Source: Aureliella helgolandensis (GTDB taxonomy: Bacteria; Planctomycetota; Planctomycetia; Pirellulales; Pirellulaceae). Taken from it: 64,000 nucleotides of DNA. The translations under genes were made by a program, and so were the position numbers. Positions 27,786-37,921 of this stretch are shown here, piece by piece (the stretch's first letter is position 1; each line of letters opens with the position of its first letter). The DNA is taken from NCBI RefSeq assembly GCF_007752135.1, contig NZ_CP036298.1, forward strand, positions 1,798,001 through 1,862,000, given 5' to 3'. The notes under the pieces are model-generated. The model saw only the letters and a program-made list of their open reading frames with translations. It did not search any database and had not been told where the DNA came from.

Positions 27786-29306
27786 ATGGAAGTGGACAGA
27801 ACCGATATGCATACTAGCAGCCAGCTTAAGTCGATCCCAATTCTGTGCAGTCTTGTTGCGATTGTGCTGATAGGTGGGGGGCAGTTTTCAACCGCTCTGC
27901 TCGCCGATGACAAGCAGGTTTGGCCGGATGATCCCTTCGCCACGCCTAAGGCCAATGCCAATCCGCGAAGTAGTAAATCGAGGCGGCCGGGAGCCGTATC
28001 GGCCAAGTTCGACTCTCCGACGACGTCGCCCCCAGCCAAGACTCCAGCCGAAGTTACGGTGGACTACGAGGAATATGATTATCAGGAATTCGTCGATGGT
28101 GATGACGCCGGCTATGTGATCCCGCCAAATTTCGGAGCTCCCAGCACGAGCGTCTTTCAGAGTGGGGCGGATTGCAATTGTTACGAATGCAATCCGGTGG
28201 CTCACCTCAACTGCACTACCCCCGACTGCAGTTGTGGGTTGCGCCCGCGTTCCTGCGGCCTTTGGGTCGGTGCCGAGTATCTGCTGTGGTCACTCCAGGG
28301 GACGGAATTGCCCGCTCTCGTGACTGCGAGTCCGGCGGGAACCCTACCCAGTGATACGGGCGTCCTCGGTCTTGCGTCGACTAGCACGTTGCTCTCGGGT
28401 ACTCAGGGAGAGGAGTTCAGGTCCGGAGGTCGGATCACGGTTGGGTTGTGGACCGACCGCTCTCATCGCACTGCGTGGGAAGCTAGTTACCTAGGAATCG
28501 ATGACAGCAACGACAGTTTCTCCGTCAGTAGCAGTTCGCAGCCCAACTTAGCACGTCCCGTATTTGACACCTTGCTGGGCGGTGAAGCATCTATGTTGAT
28601 CGCGCACCAGAATTTTCTTTCCGGTTCCATCGCCGTCGATTCGTCAACGCAGTTGCAAGCCTTTGAAATCTTGCGGCGAAGGCAGTACTGTTCAGATGGC
28701 TTCTTGACGTTCGACTTCCTTATTGGATTCAAACATGGGAGTCTCGACGATTTGTTGAGAGTGCGTCATGCATCCAATTATTTTCAAGCTCAAGGGCCGA
28801 TCAGCGCTGGAACGGCAACCCATGGATTTGACAATTTCGAAGCCAAGAATGACTTCAATGGTCTACTGCTGGGGATCGAACGACGACACCATTGGAACCG
28901 TTGGAAGATCGCCTACACCGGTAAGGTAAGCTTGGGGTCTAACAACGTCGATATGCTCATCGACGGCCAAACGATCACTACTGTACCCGGAGGCGGCACC
29001 TCTACCTTCAATGGCGGGCTGCTCGCACAGGCGACTAACATCGGAACCTACAGCCGAAACGAATTCGTTGCCATTCCCGAATTCAAGTTCTCTGCCCAAC
29101 GTCAGATCAACCAATGCCTTGGCTTGCAATGCGGCTACAATATCATGTATTGGAGTTCCGCAGTTCGAGCAGCCGATGCCGTCAGTCGCCGAGTCTCGCA
29201 ATTTCCACCGGAAGCGGTAACCGGAACCGGCGATCCAAAATTCGCATGGACAAGTAGTGGGTTCTTAGCCCACGGATTCCAATTTGGGCTGAACTATCAA
29301 TTCTAG
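27786..29306 (+). CDS. BBP7-family outer-membrane beta-barrel protein
   Basis: A 506-residue exported protein. The ATG at 27786 has AGAAGGA 6 bases upstream and is preferred over 27762. After a signal peptide (LVAIVLIGGGQFSTALLAD) comes a Pro/Ala-rich linker and a cysteine-rich patch (CNCYECNP, CSCG) before the barrel. WVGAEYLLWSLQG followed by ELPALVTASPAG is the hallmark of the BBP7 family; alternating beta-strands to the C-terminal LNYQF fit a barrel ending in a terminal phenylalanine. It should sit in the outer membrane; the function of the family is unknown. It is divergent from nsrR. Confidence 0.88.
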   Translation: MEVDRTDMHTSSQLKSIPILCSLVAIVLIGGGQFSTALLADDKQVWPDDPFATPKANANPRSSKSRRPGAVSAKFDSPTTSPPAKTPAEVTVDYEEYDYQEFVDGDDAGYVIPPNFGAPSTSVFQSGADCNCYECNPVAHLNCTTPDCSCGLRPRSCGLWVGAEYLLWSLQGTELPALVTASPAGTLPSDTGVLGLASTSTLLSGTQGEEFRSGGRITVGLWTDRSHRTAWEASYLGIDDSNDSFSVSSSSQPNLARPVFDTLLGGEASMLIAHQNFLSGSIAVDSSTQLQAFEILRRRQYCSDGFLTFDFLIGFKHGSLDDLLRVRHASNYFQAQGPISAGTATHGFDNFEAKNDFNGLLLGIERRHHWNRWKIAYTGKVSLGSNNVDMLIDGQTITTVPGGGTSTFNGGLLAQATNIGTYSRNEFVAIPEFKFSAQRQINQCLGLQCGYNIMYWSSAVRAADAVSRRVSQFPPEAVTGTGDPKFAWTSSGFLAHGFQFGLNYQF

Positions 29307-29363
29307 ACTATCGGCTAGCGGGCCAGCCCATGACGACTGAGCCCGCGTTTCGCCGGTGACGAT

Positions 29364-32300
29364 CTATTCGACAATATCATTGATGGTGATAGTGAACTCT
29401 TGATCGAACGTCAGGCCGTACGAGTCGGTAGACCGGACTCGTACATAGTAAGTGTCCTGAGTTTCAAAATCGAGCTCGGCGGCCGTCTGAAGTTTATCAC
29501 CCACGATCGTAAAGGATGCATTGTCGGTGTCGCCGGTACCAGCTACCAGAGTGTAGGTGTGGGAGTCTATGGCATTGGCATCCGTTGAAGTTAGCGTGCC
29601 AACATCGGAACCAATAGCCGAGCCTTCATCGATCGCGGTGCTACCAAGAGCAACGGCCGTTGGTGCCACACCAGCTTCAACAATGGTGATGGTCAGCTCT
29701 TCTTCGTGAGTCAATCCACCGGCATCGGTGACCATGACACGGATGGCATAACTCGCCTTGGTCCCCATGTCCGCTATAAAGGCGGTTTGCAGCTGATCGC
29801 CGGAGATGGCAAACGAAGCGTTGTCGGTATCACCCGAACCAGCCACCAATGTATAGGTGAACGTGTCGCCGGCATCGGGATCATCCGAGGATAAAGTGCC
29901 GACTACCGTGCCAGATGCAGCTCCATCTTCCACTTGGCTGGAACTCAACACGACGCTGGTGGCCGCCTCGTTGACGTTCGCGGCAGTGATAGTGAAGGTC
30001 TGCTCGAAGATGAGTCCCCCGGCATCGGTGCTACGTACACGAACCGAGTAACTCTCTTGCGATTCAAAGTCGAGGACGGCTGCCGTGGTAAGCGTTGAGC
30101 CGGAGATGGTAAAGGAGGCGTTGTCGGTGTCCCCCACACCTGCTTCCAGCGTGTAGGTGAAGGTGTCACCAGCGTCTGCATCCGTGGTGGTTAGATTACC
30201 AACTAGGGTGCCACTCACCGCATTCTCGGCGATGGTCAGGTTGTCGAGCGCTACTGCGCTCGGTGTCTCGTTCACACCATTGACGGTGATGGTGAACTCT
30301 TGGTCGAACGTCAGGCCATACGAGTCGGTGGACCGAACCCGCACGCTGTACGTGTCCTGAGTTTCAAAATCGAGCTCGGCGGCCGTCTGAAGTTTATCAC
30401 CCACGATGGTAAAGGATGCATTGTCGGTGTCGCCGGTACCAGCTACCAGAGTGTAGGTGTGGGAGTCTATCGCATTGGCATCGGTTGAAGTTAGCGTGCC
30501 AACATCGGAACCAATAGCCGAGCCTTCATCGATCGCGGTGCTACTAAGAGCAACGGCCGTTGGTGCCACACCGACTTCAACAACGGTAATGTTCAGCTCT
30601 TCTTCGTGAGTCAATCCACCGGCATCGGTGACCATGACACGGATGGCATAACTGGCCTTGGTCCCCATGTCCGCTATAAAGGCGGTTTGGAGCTGATCGC
30701 CGGAGATGGTAAACGAAGCGTTGTCAGTATCTCCGGATCCAGCCACCAATGTATAAGTGAACGTGTCGGCGGCATCGGGATCATCCGAAGCTAAGGTGCC
30801 AACTGCCGTGCCAGATGCAGCTCCATCTTCCACTTGGCTGGAACTCAACGTGACGCTGGTGGCTGCTTCGTTGACGTTCGTGGCAGTGATGGTGAAGGTT
30901 TGCTCAAAGGTCAGTCCTCCGGCATCGGTGCTACGTACCCGAACCGAGTAACTCTCTTGCGATTCAAAGTCGAGGACGGCTGCCGTGGTAAGTGTTGCAC
31001 CGGAGATGGCAAAGGAGGCGTTGTCGGTGTCCCCCATACCTGCTTCCAGTGTGTAGGTGAAGGTGTCACCAGCGTCTGGATCCGTGGTGGATAGATTTCC
31101 AACTAGGGTGCCACTCACCGCATTCTCGGCGACGGTCAGGTTGTCGAGTGCTACTGCGCTCGGTGTTTCATTCAGATCATTGACGGTGATGGTGAACTCT
31201 TGGTCGAACGTCAGGCCATACGAGTCGGTGGACCGAACCCGCACGCTGTAAGTGTCCTGAGTTTCAAAATCGAGCTCGGCGGCCGTCTGAAGTTTATCAC
31301 CCACGATGGTAAAGGATGCATTGTCGGTGTCCCCGGTACCAGCCACCAGCGTGTAGGTGTGGGAGTCTGTGGCGTTGGCATCGGTTGAAGTCAGCGTGCC
31401 AACATCAGAACCGATAGCCGAGCCTTCGTCGATCGCGGTACTACTGAGAGCAACGGCCGTTGGTGCCACGCCGACTTCAACAACGGTAATGGTTAGCTCT
31501 TCTTCGTGAGTCAACCCACCGGCATCGGTGACCATGACACGGATGGCATAACTGGCCTTGGTCCCCATGTCCGCTATAAAGGCGGTTTGCAGCTGATCGC
31601 CGGAGATGGCAAACGAAGCGTTGTCGGTATCACCCGAACCAGCCACCAATGTATAGGTGAACGTGTCGCCGGCATCGGGATCATCCGAGGATAAAATGCC
31701 GACTACCGTGCCAGATGCGGCTCCATCTTCCACTTGGCTGGAACTCAACACGACGCTGGTGGCCGCCTCGTTGACGTTCGCGGCAGTGATAGTGAAGGTC
31801 TGCTCGAAGATGAGTCCCCCGGCATCGGTGCTACGTACACGAACCGAGTAACTCTCTTGCGATTCAAAGTCGAGGACGGCTGCGGTGGTAAGCGTTGAGC
31901 CGGAGATGGTAAAGGAGGCGTTGTCGGTGTCCCCCACACCTGCTTCCAGCGTGTAGGTGAAGGTGTCACCAGCGTCTGCATCCGTGGTGGTTAGATTACC
32001 AACTAGGGTGCCACTCACCGCATTCTCGGCGATGGTCAGGTTGTCGAGCGCTAGGGCGGTCGGCGTTTCGTTTAGATCACTGACGGTGATGGTAAACTCT
32101 TGATCGAAGGTCAGACCATACGAGTCGGTAGAGCGGACTCGCACACTGTAGGTGTCCTGGGTTTCAAAATCGAGCTCAGCGGCCGTCTGAAGTTTATCAC
32201 CCACGATGGCAAAGGATGCATTGTCGGTGTCTCCAGTACCAGCCACCAGAGTGTAGGTGTGGGAGTCTATGGCGTTGGCATCGGTCGAAGTTAGTGTGCC

Positions 32301-35300
32301 GATTTCCGTCCCGATAGCCGAGCCTTCGTCGATCGTGGTACTACTCAGGGCGACGGCCGTTGGTGCCACACCGACTTCAACAACGGTAATGGTCAACTCT
32401 TCTTCGTGAGTCAATCCACCGGCATCGGTGACCATGACACGGATGGCGTAACTCGCCTTGGTTCCCATGTCTGCCACAAAGGCGGTTTGGAGCTCATCGC
32501 CGGAGATGGCAAACGAAGCGTTGTCGGTGTCACCCGAACCAGCTACTAGCGTGTAGGTGAATGTGTCGGCGGCATCGGGATCATCCGAAGATAAGGTGCC
32601 AACTGCCGTGCCAGATGCAGCTGCATCTTCCACTTGGCTGGAACTCAACACGACGCTGGTGGCCGCTTCGTTGACGTTCGTGGCAGTGATAGTGAAGGTC
32701 TGCTCGAAGATGAGTCCCCCGGCATCGGTGCTACGTACCCGCACCGAGTAACTCTCTTGCGATTCAAAGTCGAGGACGGCTGCGGTGGTAAGCGTTGAGC
32801 CGGAGATGGCAAAGGAGGCGTTGTCCGTGTCCCCCGCACCGGCTTCCAGCGTGTAGGTGAAGCTGTCTCCAGCGTCTGCATCCGTGGTGGTTAGATTACC
32901 AACTAGGGTGCCACTCACCGCATTCTCGGCGATGGTCAGGTTGTCGAGCGCTAGGGCGGTCGGCGTTTCGTTTAGATCACTGACGGTGATGGTAAACTCT
33001 TGATCGAAGGTCAGGCCATACGAGTCGGTGGAGCGGACTCGCACACTGTAGGTGTCCTGGGTTTCAAAATCGAGCTCAGCGGCCGTCTGCAGTTTGTCCC
33101 CCACGATGGTAAAGGATGCATTGTCGGTGTCGCCGGTACCAGCCACCAGAGTGTAGGTGTGAGAGTCTATCGCATTGGCATCGGTCGAAGTTAGCGTGCC
33201 AACATCGGAACCGATAGCCGAGCCTTCGTCGATCGCGGTGCTACTAAGAGCAACGGCCGTTGGTGCCACACCGACTTCAACAACGGTAATGGTCAGCTCT
33301 TCTTCGTGAGTCAATCCACCGGCATCGGTGACCATGACACGGATGGCATAACTGGCCTTGGTCCCCATGTCCGCTATAAAGGCGGTTTGCAGCTGGTCGC
33401 CGGAGATGGCAAACGAAGCGTTGTCAGTATCTCCGGATCCAGCTACTAGCGTGTAGGTGAATGTGTCGGCGGCATCGGGATCATCCGAAGCTAAGGTGCC
33501 AACTACCGTGCCAGATGCAGCTCCATCTTCCACTTGGCTGGAACTCAACGTGACGCTGGTGGCTGCTTCGTTGACGTTCGTGGCAGTGATGGTGAAGGTT
33601 TGCTCAAAGGTCAGTCCCCCGGCATCGGTGCTACGCACCCGAACCGAGTAACTCTCTTGCGATTCAAAGTCGAGGACGGCTGCGGTGGTAAGCGTTGCAC
33701 CGGAGATTGCAAAGGAGGCGTTGTCGGTATCTCCCGTACCGGCTTCCAGCGTGTAGGTGAAGGTGTCACCAGCGTCCGGGTCGGTGGTGGTTAGATTACC
33801 AACTAGCGTACCACTCACCGCATTCTCGGCGACGGTCAGGTTGTCGAGTGATAATGCGCTCGGTGTTTCATTCAGATCATTGACGGTGATGGTGAACTCT
33901 TGGTCGAACGTCAGGCCATACGAGTCGGTGGAGCGGACCCGCACGCTGTAAGTGTCCTGAGTTTCAAAGTCGAGCTCAGCAGCCGTCTGAAGTTTATCAC
34001 CCACGATGGTAAAGGATGCATTGTCGGTGTCCCCTGTACCAGCCACCAGCGTGTAGGTGTGGGAGTCTGTGGCGTTGGCATCGGTTGAAGTCAGCGTGCC
34101 AACATCAGAACCGATAGCCGAGCCTTCGTCGATCGCGGTACTACTGAGAGCAACGGCCGTTGGTGCCACGCCGACTTCAACAACGGTAATGGTTAGCTCT
34201 TCTTCGTGAGTCAACCCACCGGCATCGGTGACCATGACGCGGACGGCGTAGCTCGCCTTGGTTCCCATGTCCGCCACAAAGGCGGTTTGCAGCTGATCGC
34301 CGGAGATGGCAAACGAAGCGTTGTCAGTATCTCCGGATCCAGCTACTAGCGTGTAGGTGAACGTGTCGGCGGCATCGGGATCATCCGAAGATAAGGTGCC
34401 AACTGCCGTGCCAGATGCAGCTCCATCTTCCACTTGGCTGGAACTCAACGTGACGCTGGTGGCTGCTTCGTTGACGTTCGTGGCAGTGATGGTGAAGGTT
34501 TGCTCAAAGGTCAGTCCTCCGGCATCGGTGCTACGTACACGAACCGAGTAACTCTCTTGCGATTCAAAGTCGAGGACGGCTGCCGTGGTAAGCGTTGAGC
34601 CGGAGATGGTAAAGGAGGCGTTGTCGGTGTCCCCCACACCTGCTTCCAGTGTGTAGGTGAAGGTGTCACCAGCGTCCGGGTCGGTGGTGGATAGATTACC
34701 AACTAGGGTGCCACTCACCGCATTCTCGGCGACGGTCAGGTTGTCGAGTGATAATGCGCTCGGTGTTTCATTCAGATCATTGACGGTGATGGTGAACTCT
34801 TGGTCGAACGTCAGGCCATACGAGTCGGTGGACCGAACCCGCACGCTGTAAGTGTCCTGAGTTTCAAAATCGAGCTCGGCGGCCGTCTGAAGTTTATCAC
34901 CCACGATGGTAAAGGATGCATTGTCGGTGTCCCCTGTACCAGCCACCAGCGTGTAGGTGTGGGAGTCTGTGGCGTTGGCATCGGTTGAAGTCAGCGTGCC
35001 AACATCAGAACCGATAGCCGAGCCTTCGTCGATCGCGGTACTACTGAGAGCAACGGCCGTTGGTGCCACGCCGACTTCAACAACGGTAATGGTTAGCTCT
35101 TCTTCGTGAGTCAACCCACCGGCATCGGTGACCATGACGCGGACGGCGTAGCTCGCCTTGGTTCCCATGTCCGCCACAAAGGCGGTTTGCAGCTGATCGC
35201 CGGAGATGGCAAACGAAGCGTTGTCAGTATCTCCGGATCCAGCTACTAGCGTATAGGTGAACGTGTCGGCGGCATCGGGATCATCCGAAGCTAAGGTGCC

Positions 35301-37487
35301 AACTACCGTGCCGGATGCATCTCCATCTTCCACCTGGCTGGAGCTCAACGTGACGCTGGTGGCTGCTTCGTTGACGTTCGTGGCAGTGATGGTGAAGGTT
35401 TGCTCAAAGGTCAGTCCCCCGGCATCGGTGCTACGCACCCGAACCGAGTAACTCTCTTGCGATTCAAAGTCGAGGACGGCTGCGGTGGTAAGTGTTGCAC
35501 CGGAGATGGCAAAGGAGGCGTTGTCCGTGTCTCCCGCACCGGAGACCAGAGTGTAGGTAAAGGTGTCACCCGCATCGGCGTCGGTCGATGTTAGAGCGCC
35601 AACCACGGTTCCACTCGCGGAGTTTTCGGGAACATTGCTGTTCGAAAGGCCGATTGCTGTCGGGGCCGTATTGCTTCCCGCTGCAAGAATTGTACCTGTC
35701 AGAACCTGCTCGACAAACGCGCCTGCTGAATCGGTACTTCGAATGCGGATGGTATAGGAGTTTTGCGTGTTAGCGTCAAACACGACCGCAGTTAATAATG
35801 TATTTCCCGAGAGGGTGAATTTGGCATTGTCGGCGCTGCCATCTCCACTCACCAACGTGTAAACGTGAGAGTCCCCAGCATCCGTATCCACCGTCGTCAG
35901 CGTACCAACCGTGGTGCCAATTGCTTGCCCGTCAGTCAGATTGGTTGTGGACAATGCCACTGAGCTCGGCGGATTGTTGGTATCGCTAACGGTGATGGTA
36001 AAGTTGCGGACGAATGACTTGCCAGTGGAATCGGTCGTACTAACACGAATCGAGTAGGTTCCAGGGGACGCGCTGAGTGCTTCTGCTGTGAGCAGGTTGC
36101 TGCCACTGATGCTAAACGAACTGTTGTTCGTATCACCACTGCCTGCCACCAGTGCGTAGGTGAACGAGTCGCCCGCGTCTGGATCACTTGTTGAAAAACT
36201 ACCAACTACAGAGCCAATGGCCTGGGAGCTGGTGGCACTCTGGCTGGAGAGGCTGAGGCCAAAGGGAGCTTGAGAGCTTGGGAGGTCGGGTAGGTTCGGA
36301 ACTGGCAAGCCCACGACTTTACGCAAGATATCGCTCGCATCGAGCGCGCTGATACCACCTGCCCCAGTGATGTCTCCCATAATCGTGGGATCGATGAGAG
36401 CAAACAGAGGAGTCGTGCTCGGTGTGCTGTCCGCAGAACCTAAGAAGCCGGTATCTAGACCAACCCCCACGCGGGCGATTAACCGTGCATCTTCAGCATC
36501 ATAACGGCGATTGGCGTTGACATCTCCCGCATAGGATACCAGTTGCACTCCACTATCGACTTGAGCCGTCATTGCACCAGCATTGACTTCCACGGACGAA
36601 AAACTCAATACCTGAGTACTGCCGTAGCTAGCATCTTCCGGAACCGAAGCAATCAATTCGATGACATTCGTTTGGCTGGCCGTGAGAGGTGCCAGCGCGT
36701 AGAAGGATACCGTTGCAGTGCCGGGTACCGTAAGGTTTGCATCGACGCTACTGCCAGCCGGAGCATCGGCACCCAACTGGACGTCGGAGATGTTGAGCAG
36801 ACTCGGGTCGTATTGGAGTGTAAAGGTTACCGAGGTTAGACCGGCAGGATTGGTAAGAACCACTGCCAGTCCATCGGGCAACTCTGTGCCACTCCCCTGC
36901 CCAGGAGCTTGTACTGCTTGGCTGGGGCCGCGCGCGAAATCGGGGAGGCCAAGGATCATGTCGGTAGAGGTGCCGACGGTAAACTGAATCACAAAATCAC
37001 CACCGGCGGTGCCGTTGCCCGATGGTAGGGTCGTGCCATTGTATTCCCCATCAAGCAATTCGCCATCGGCTAGATCGGTAAAGGCATCTGACGCACTCCG
37101 GAGCGTTGCCGTGTAGGTATCTGCTGCCAGGACTCCATCGCTAGCAACGAAAGTCAACCTGGTTCCATCGACGACCAACGACCCCTTCACATCACCCGTA
37201 GTGGCTCCTTGGAGCGTGACGTCGGCAGCACCCTGAGTGCCCCCCTCGGTGTTGTACAGATTCAGATTGAGGGTACTCACCTCTTCGCTCAACTCAACCA
37301 CAAAACCGCTATCGGTCGGTTCGAATGCGGTAATGTTGGCAGCCAACACCCGACGTGCTTCTAGCGACTCAAACCCCAAGCGTGGGCGCCTTGACTTGCG
37401 ACTGCTCCTGAGACTGTCCAGTCTTAGCTTGGCGGGAGAGGCAAAGGACAGAAAGCGAAGCAGGTCGGTAAAGCCACGACGATTCAT
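29364..37487 (-). CDS. Giant LEPR-XLL, cohesin/dockerin and cadherin-repeat surface protein
   Basis: A 2707-residue surface protein. The N-terminus carries a LEPR-XLL-like signature (LGFESLEARRVLAA), typical of planctomycete exported surface proteins. A beta-rich region follows, then a cohesin-like domain at about 185-312 (FTLQYDPSLLNISDVQLG) and a dockerin-like pair of calcium loops at about 317-395 (GDVNANRRYDAEDARL and GDITGAGGISALDASDIL) with an insert between them. From about 400 there are 23 cadherin-like domains of about 100 residues, each with a SVRVRSTD-type strand and a DTDNASF motif. Twenty of them form a repeating A-B-C trio (7 A, 7 B, 6 C, plus one C hybrid), encoded by near-identical 900-bp DNA repeats. 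No C-terminal anchor is seen. The likely role is cell-surface adhesion or scaffolding. Confidence 0.9.
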   Translation of the reverse strand: MNRRGFTDLLRFLSFASPAKLRLDSLRSSRKSRRPRLGFESLEARRVLAANITAFEPTDSGFVVELSEEVSTLNLNLYNTEGGTQGAADVTLQGATTGDVKGSLVVDGTRLTFVASDGVLAADTYTATLRSASDAFTDLADGELLDGEYNGTTLPSGNGTAGGDFVIQFTVGTSTDMILGLPDFARGPSQAVQAPGQGSGTELPDGLAVVLTNPAGLTSVTFTLQYDPSLLNISDVQLGADAPAGSSVDANLTVPGTATVSFYALAPLTASQTNVIELIASVPEDASYGSTQVLSFSSVEVNAGAMTAQVDSGVQLVSYAGDVNANRRYDAEDARLIARVGVGLDTGFLGSADSTPSTTPLFALIDPTIMGDITGAGGISALDASDILRKVVGLPVPNLPDLPSSQAPFGLSLSSQSATSSQAIGSVVGSFSTSDPDAGDSFTYALVAGSGDTNNSSFSISGSNLLTAEALSASPGTYSIRVSTTDSTGKSFVRNFTITVSDTNNPPSSVALSTTNLTDGQAIGTTVGTLTTVDTDAGDSHVYTLVSGDGSADNAKFTLSGNTLLTAVVFDANTQNSYTIRIRSTDSAGAFVEQVLTGTILAAGSNTAPTAIGLSNSNVPENSASGTVVGALTSTDADAGDTFTYTLVSGAGDTDNASFAISGATLTTAAVLDFESQESYSVRVRSTDAGGLTFEQTFTITATNVNEAATSVTLSSSQVEDGDASGTVVGTLASDDPDAADTFTYTLVAGSGDTDNASFAISGDQLQTAFVADMGTKASYAVRVMVTDAGGLTHEEELTITVVEVGVAPTAVALSSTAIDEGSAIGSDVGTLTSTDANATDSHTYTLVAGTGDTDNASFTIVGDKLQTAAELDFETQDTYSVRVRSTDSYGLTFDQEFTITVNDLNETPSALSLDNLTVAENAVSGTLVGNLSTTDPDAGDTFTYTLEAGVGDTDNASFTISGSTLTTAAVLDFESQESYSVRVRSTDAGGLTFEQTFTITATNVNEAATSVTLSSSQVEDGAASGTAVGTLSSDDPDAADTFTYTLVAGSGDTDNASFAISGDQLQTAFVADMGTKASYAVRVMVTDAGGLTHEEELTITVVEVGVAPTAVALSSTAIDEGSAIGSDVGTLTSTDANATDSHTYTLVAGTGDTDNASFTIVGDKLQTAAELDFETQDTYSVRVRSTDSYGLTFDQEFTITVNDLNETPSALSLDNLTVAENAVSGTLVGNLTTTDPDAGDTFTYTLEAGTGDTDNASFAISGATLTTAAVLDFESQESYSVRVRSTDAGGLTFEQTFTITATNVNEAATSVTLSSSQVEDGAASGTVVGTLASDDPDAADTFTYTLVAGSGDTDNASFAISGDQLQTAFIADMGTKASYAIRVMVTDAGGLTHEEELTITVVEVGVAPTAVALSSTAIDEGSAIGSDVGTLTSTDANAIDSHTYTLVAGTGDTDNASFTIVGDKLQTAAELDFETQDTYSVRVRSTDSYGLTFDQEFTITVSDLNETPTALALDNLTIAENAVSGTLVGNLTTTDADAGDSFTYTLEAGAGDTDNASFAISGSTLTTAAVLDFESQESYSVRVRSTDAGGLIFEQTFTITATNVNEAATSVVLSSSQVEDAAASGTAVGTLSSDDPDAADTFTYTLVAGSGDTDNASFAISGDELQTAFVADMGTKASYAIRVMVTDAGGLTHEEELTITVVEVGVAPTAVALSSTTIDEGSAIGTEIGTLTSTDANAIDSHTYTLVAGTGDTDNASFAIVGDKLQTAAELDFETQDTYSVRVRSTDSYGLTFDQEFTITVSDLNETPTALALDNLTIAENAVSGTLVGNLTTTDADAGDTFTYTLEAGVGDTDNASFTISGSTLTTAAVLDFESQESYSVRVRSTDAGGLIFEQTFTITAANVNEAATSVVLSSSQVEDGAASGTVVGILSSDDPDAGDTFTYTLVAGSGDTDNASFAISGDQLQTAFIADMGTKASYAIRVMVTDAGGLTHEEELTITVVEVGVAPTAVALSSTAIDEGSAIGSDVGTLTSTDANATDSHTYTLVAGTGDTDNASFTIVGDKLQTAAELDFETQDTYSVRVRSTDSYGLTFDQEFTITVNDLNETPSAVALDNLTVAENAVSGTLVGNLSTTDPDAGDTFTYTLEAGMGDTDNASFAISGATLTTAAVLDFESQESYSVRVRSTDAGGLTFEQTFTITATNVNEAATSVTLSSSQVEDGAASGTAVGTLASDDPDAADTFTYTLVAGSGDTDNASFTISGDQLQTAFIADMGTKASYAIRVMVTDAGGLTHEEELNITVVEVGVAPTAVALSSTAIDEGSAIGSDVGTLTSTDANAIDSHTYTLVAGTGDTDNASFTIVGDKLQTAAELDFETQDTYSVRVRSTDSYGLTFDQEFTITVNGVNETPSAVALDNLTIAENAVSGTLVGNLTTTDADAGDTFTYTLEAGVGDTDNASFTISGSTLTTAAVLDFESQESYSVRVRSTDAGGLIFEQTFTITAANVNEAATSVVLSSSQVEDGAASGTVVGTLSSDDPDAGDTFTYTLVAGSGDTDNASFAISGDQLQTAFIADMGTKASYAIRVMVTDAGGLTHEEELTITIVEAGVAPTAVALGSTAIDEGSAIGSDVGTLTSTDANAIDSHTYTLVAGTGDTDNASFTIVGDKLQTAAELDFETQDTYYVRVRSTDSYGLTFDQEFTITINDIVE
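29370..35545. repeat. 900-bp higher-order tandem repeat (about 6.9 copies)
   Basis: Identical landmark sequences recur every 900 bases, for example CGAACGTCAGGCC at about 29405, 30305, 31205, 33905 and 34805, and TCTTCTTCGTGAGTCAA at about 29698, 30598, 31498 and so on to 35098. Each unit encodes three cadherin-like domains of 100 residues. Copies are near identical but are mosaics: the third domain has two versions (LIFEQTF and LTFEQTF) that alternate irregularly among copies. The left edge abuts the stop codon; the right edge falls inside a hybrid domain. Confidence 0.93.
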
Positions 37488-37921
37488 AGGATAAAACTCA
37501 CTAAAGGGTAACCAATGATTCTTGAGCAGCTACAGTCGACGCTGCCAAACTCTAACTCGTATGCCGTGGTGGCAATGCTACGAGTCTGCCATGAACCAAG
37601 CAAATATATTTTGGGCTTGGCTTGTTCCGAGAATGGTCTGGAACCGGCAAAATCACCGTGCCCGACGACTCTCAAGGGCGAGTCGCACCGGTGCCCCACA
37701 CAGGTAATCTTTTTAGTCCGATTAGTTACTTCGGCTATCTCGTGGCGTTCTCTCAATTTTTTGTGCGTAAGGAAGCGACTATTGGACGACTAATTTGAAA
37801 CAGTTCCTACCATTTAGTTCCCTTGCCGGAACAAAAGAATGTGGACAGCCGTCACATTCGACAGACGCCGCTTTACCAGTCGGTTGTTGTCCGCCCAATC
37901 CAGTAGCTCGAGATACTATCA
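37488..37921. other. Divergent intergenic region between two LEPR-XLL genes
   Basis: About 430 bases that should hold the promoters of the cadherin-repeat gene (minus) and the cohesin/SdrD-like gene (plus). Its short open frames do not look coding and no operator was recognised. Confidence 0.45.

Noticed and set aside
29370-35545. Regularly spaced repeats taken as a CRISPR array
   Set aside because: The units are 900 bases long and coding throughout, with no short repeats or unique spacers.
29400-35773. Series of 62-89-residue open frames on the plus strand within the cadherin gene
   Set aside because: They recur every 900 bases as the antisense of the repeat, have no ribosome sites and no domain; they are shadows of the large gene.
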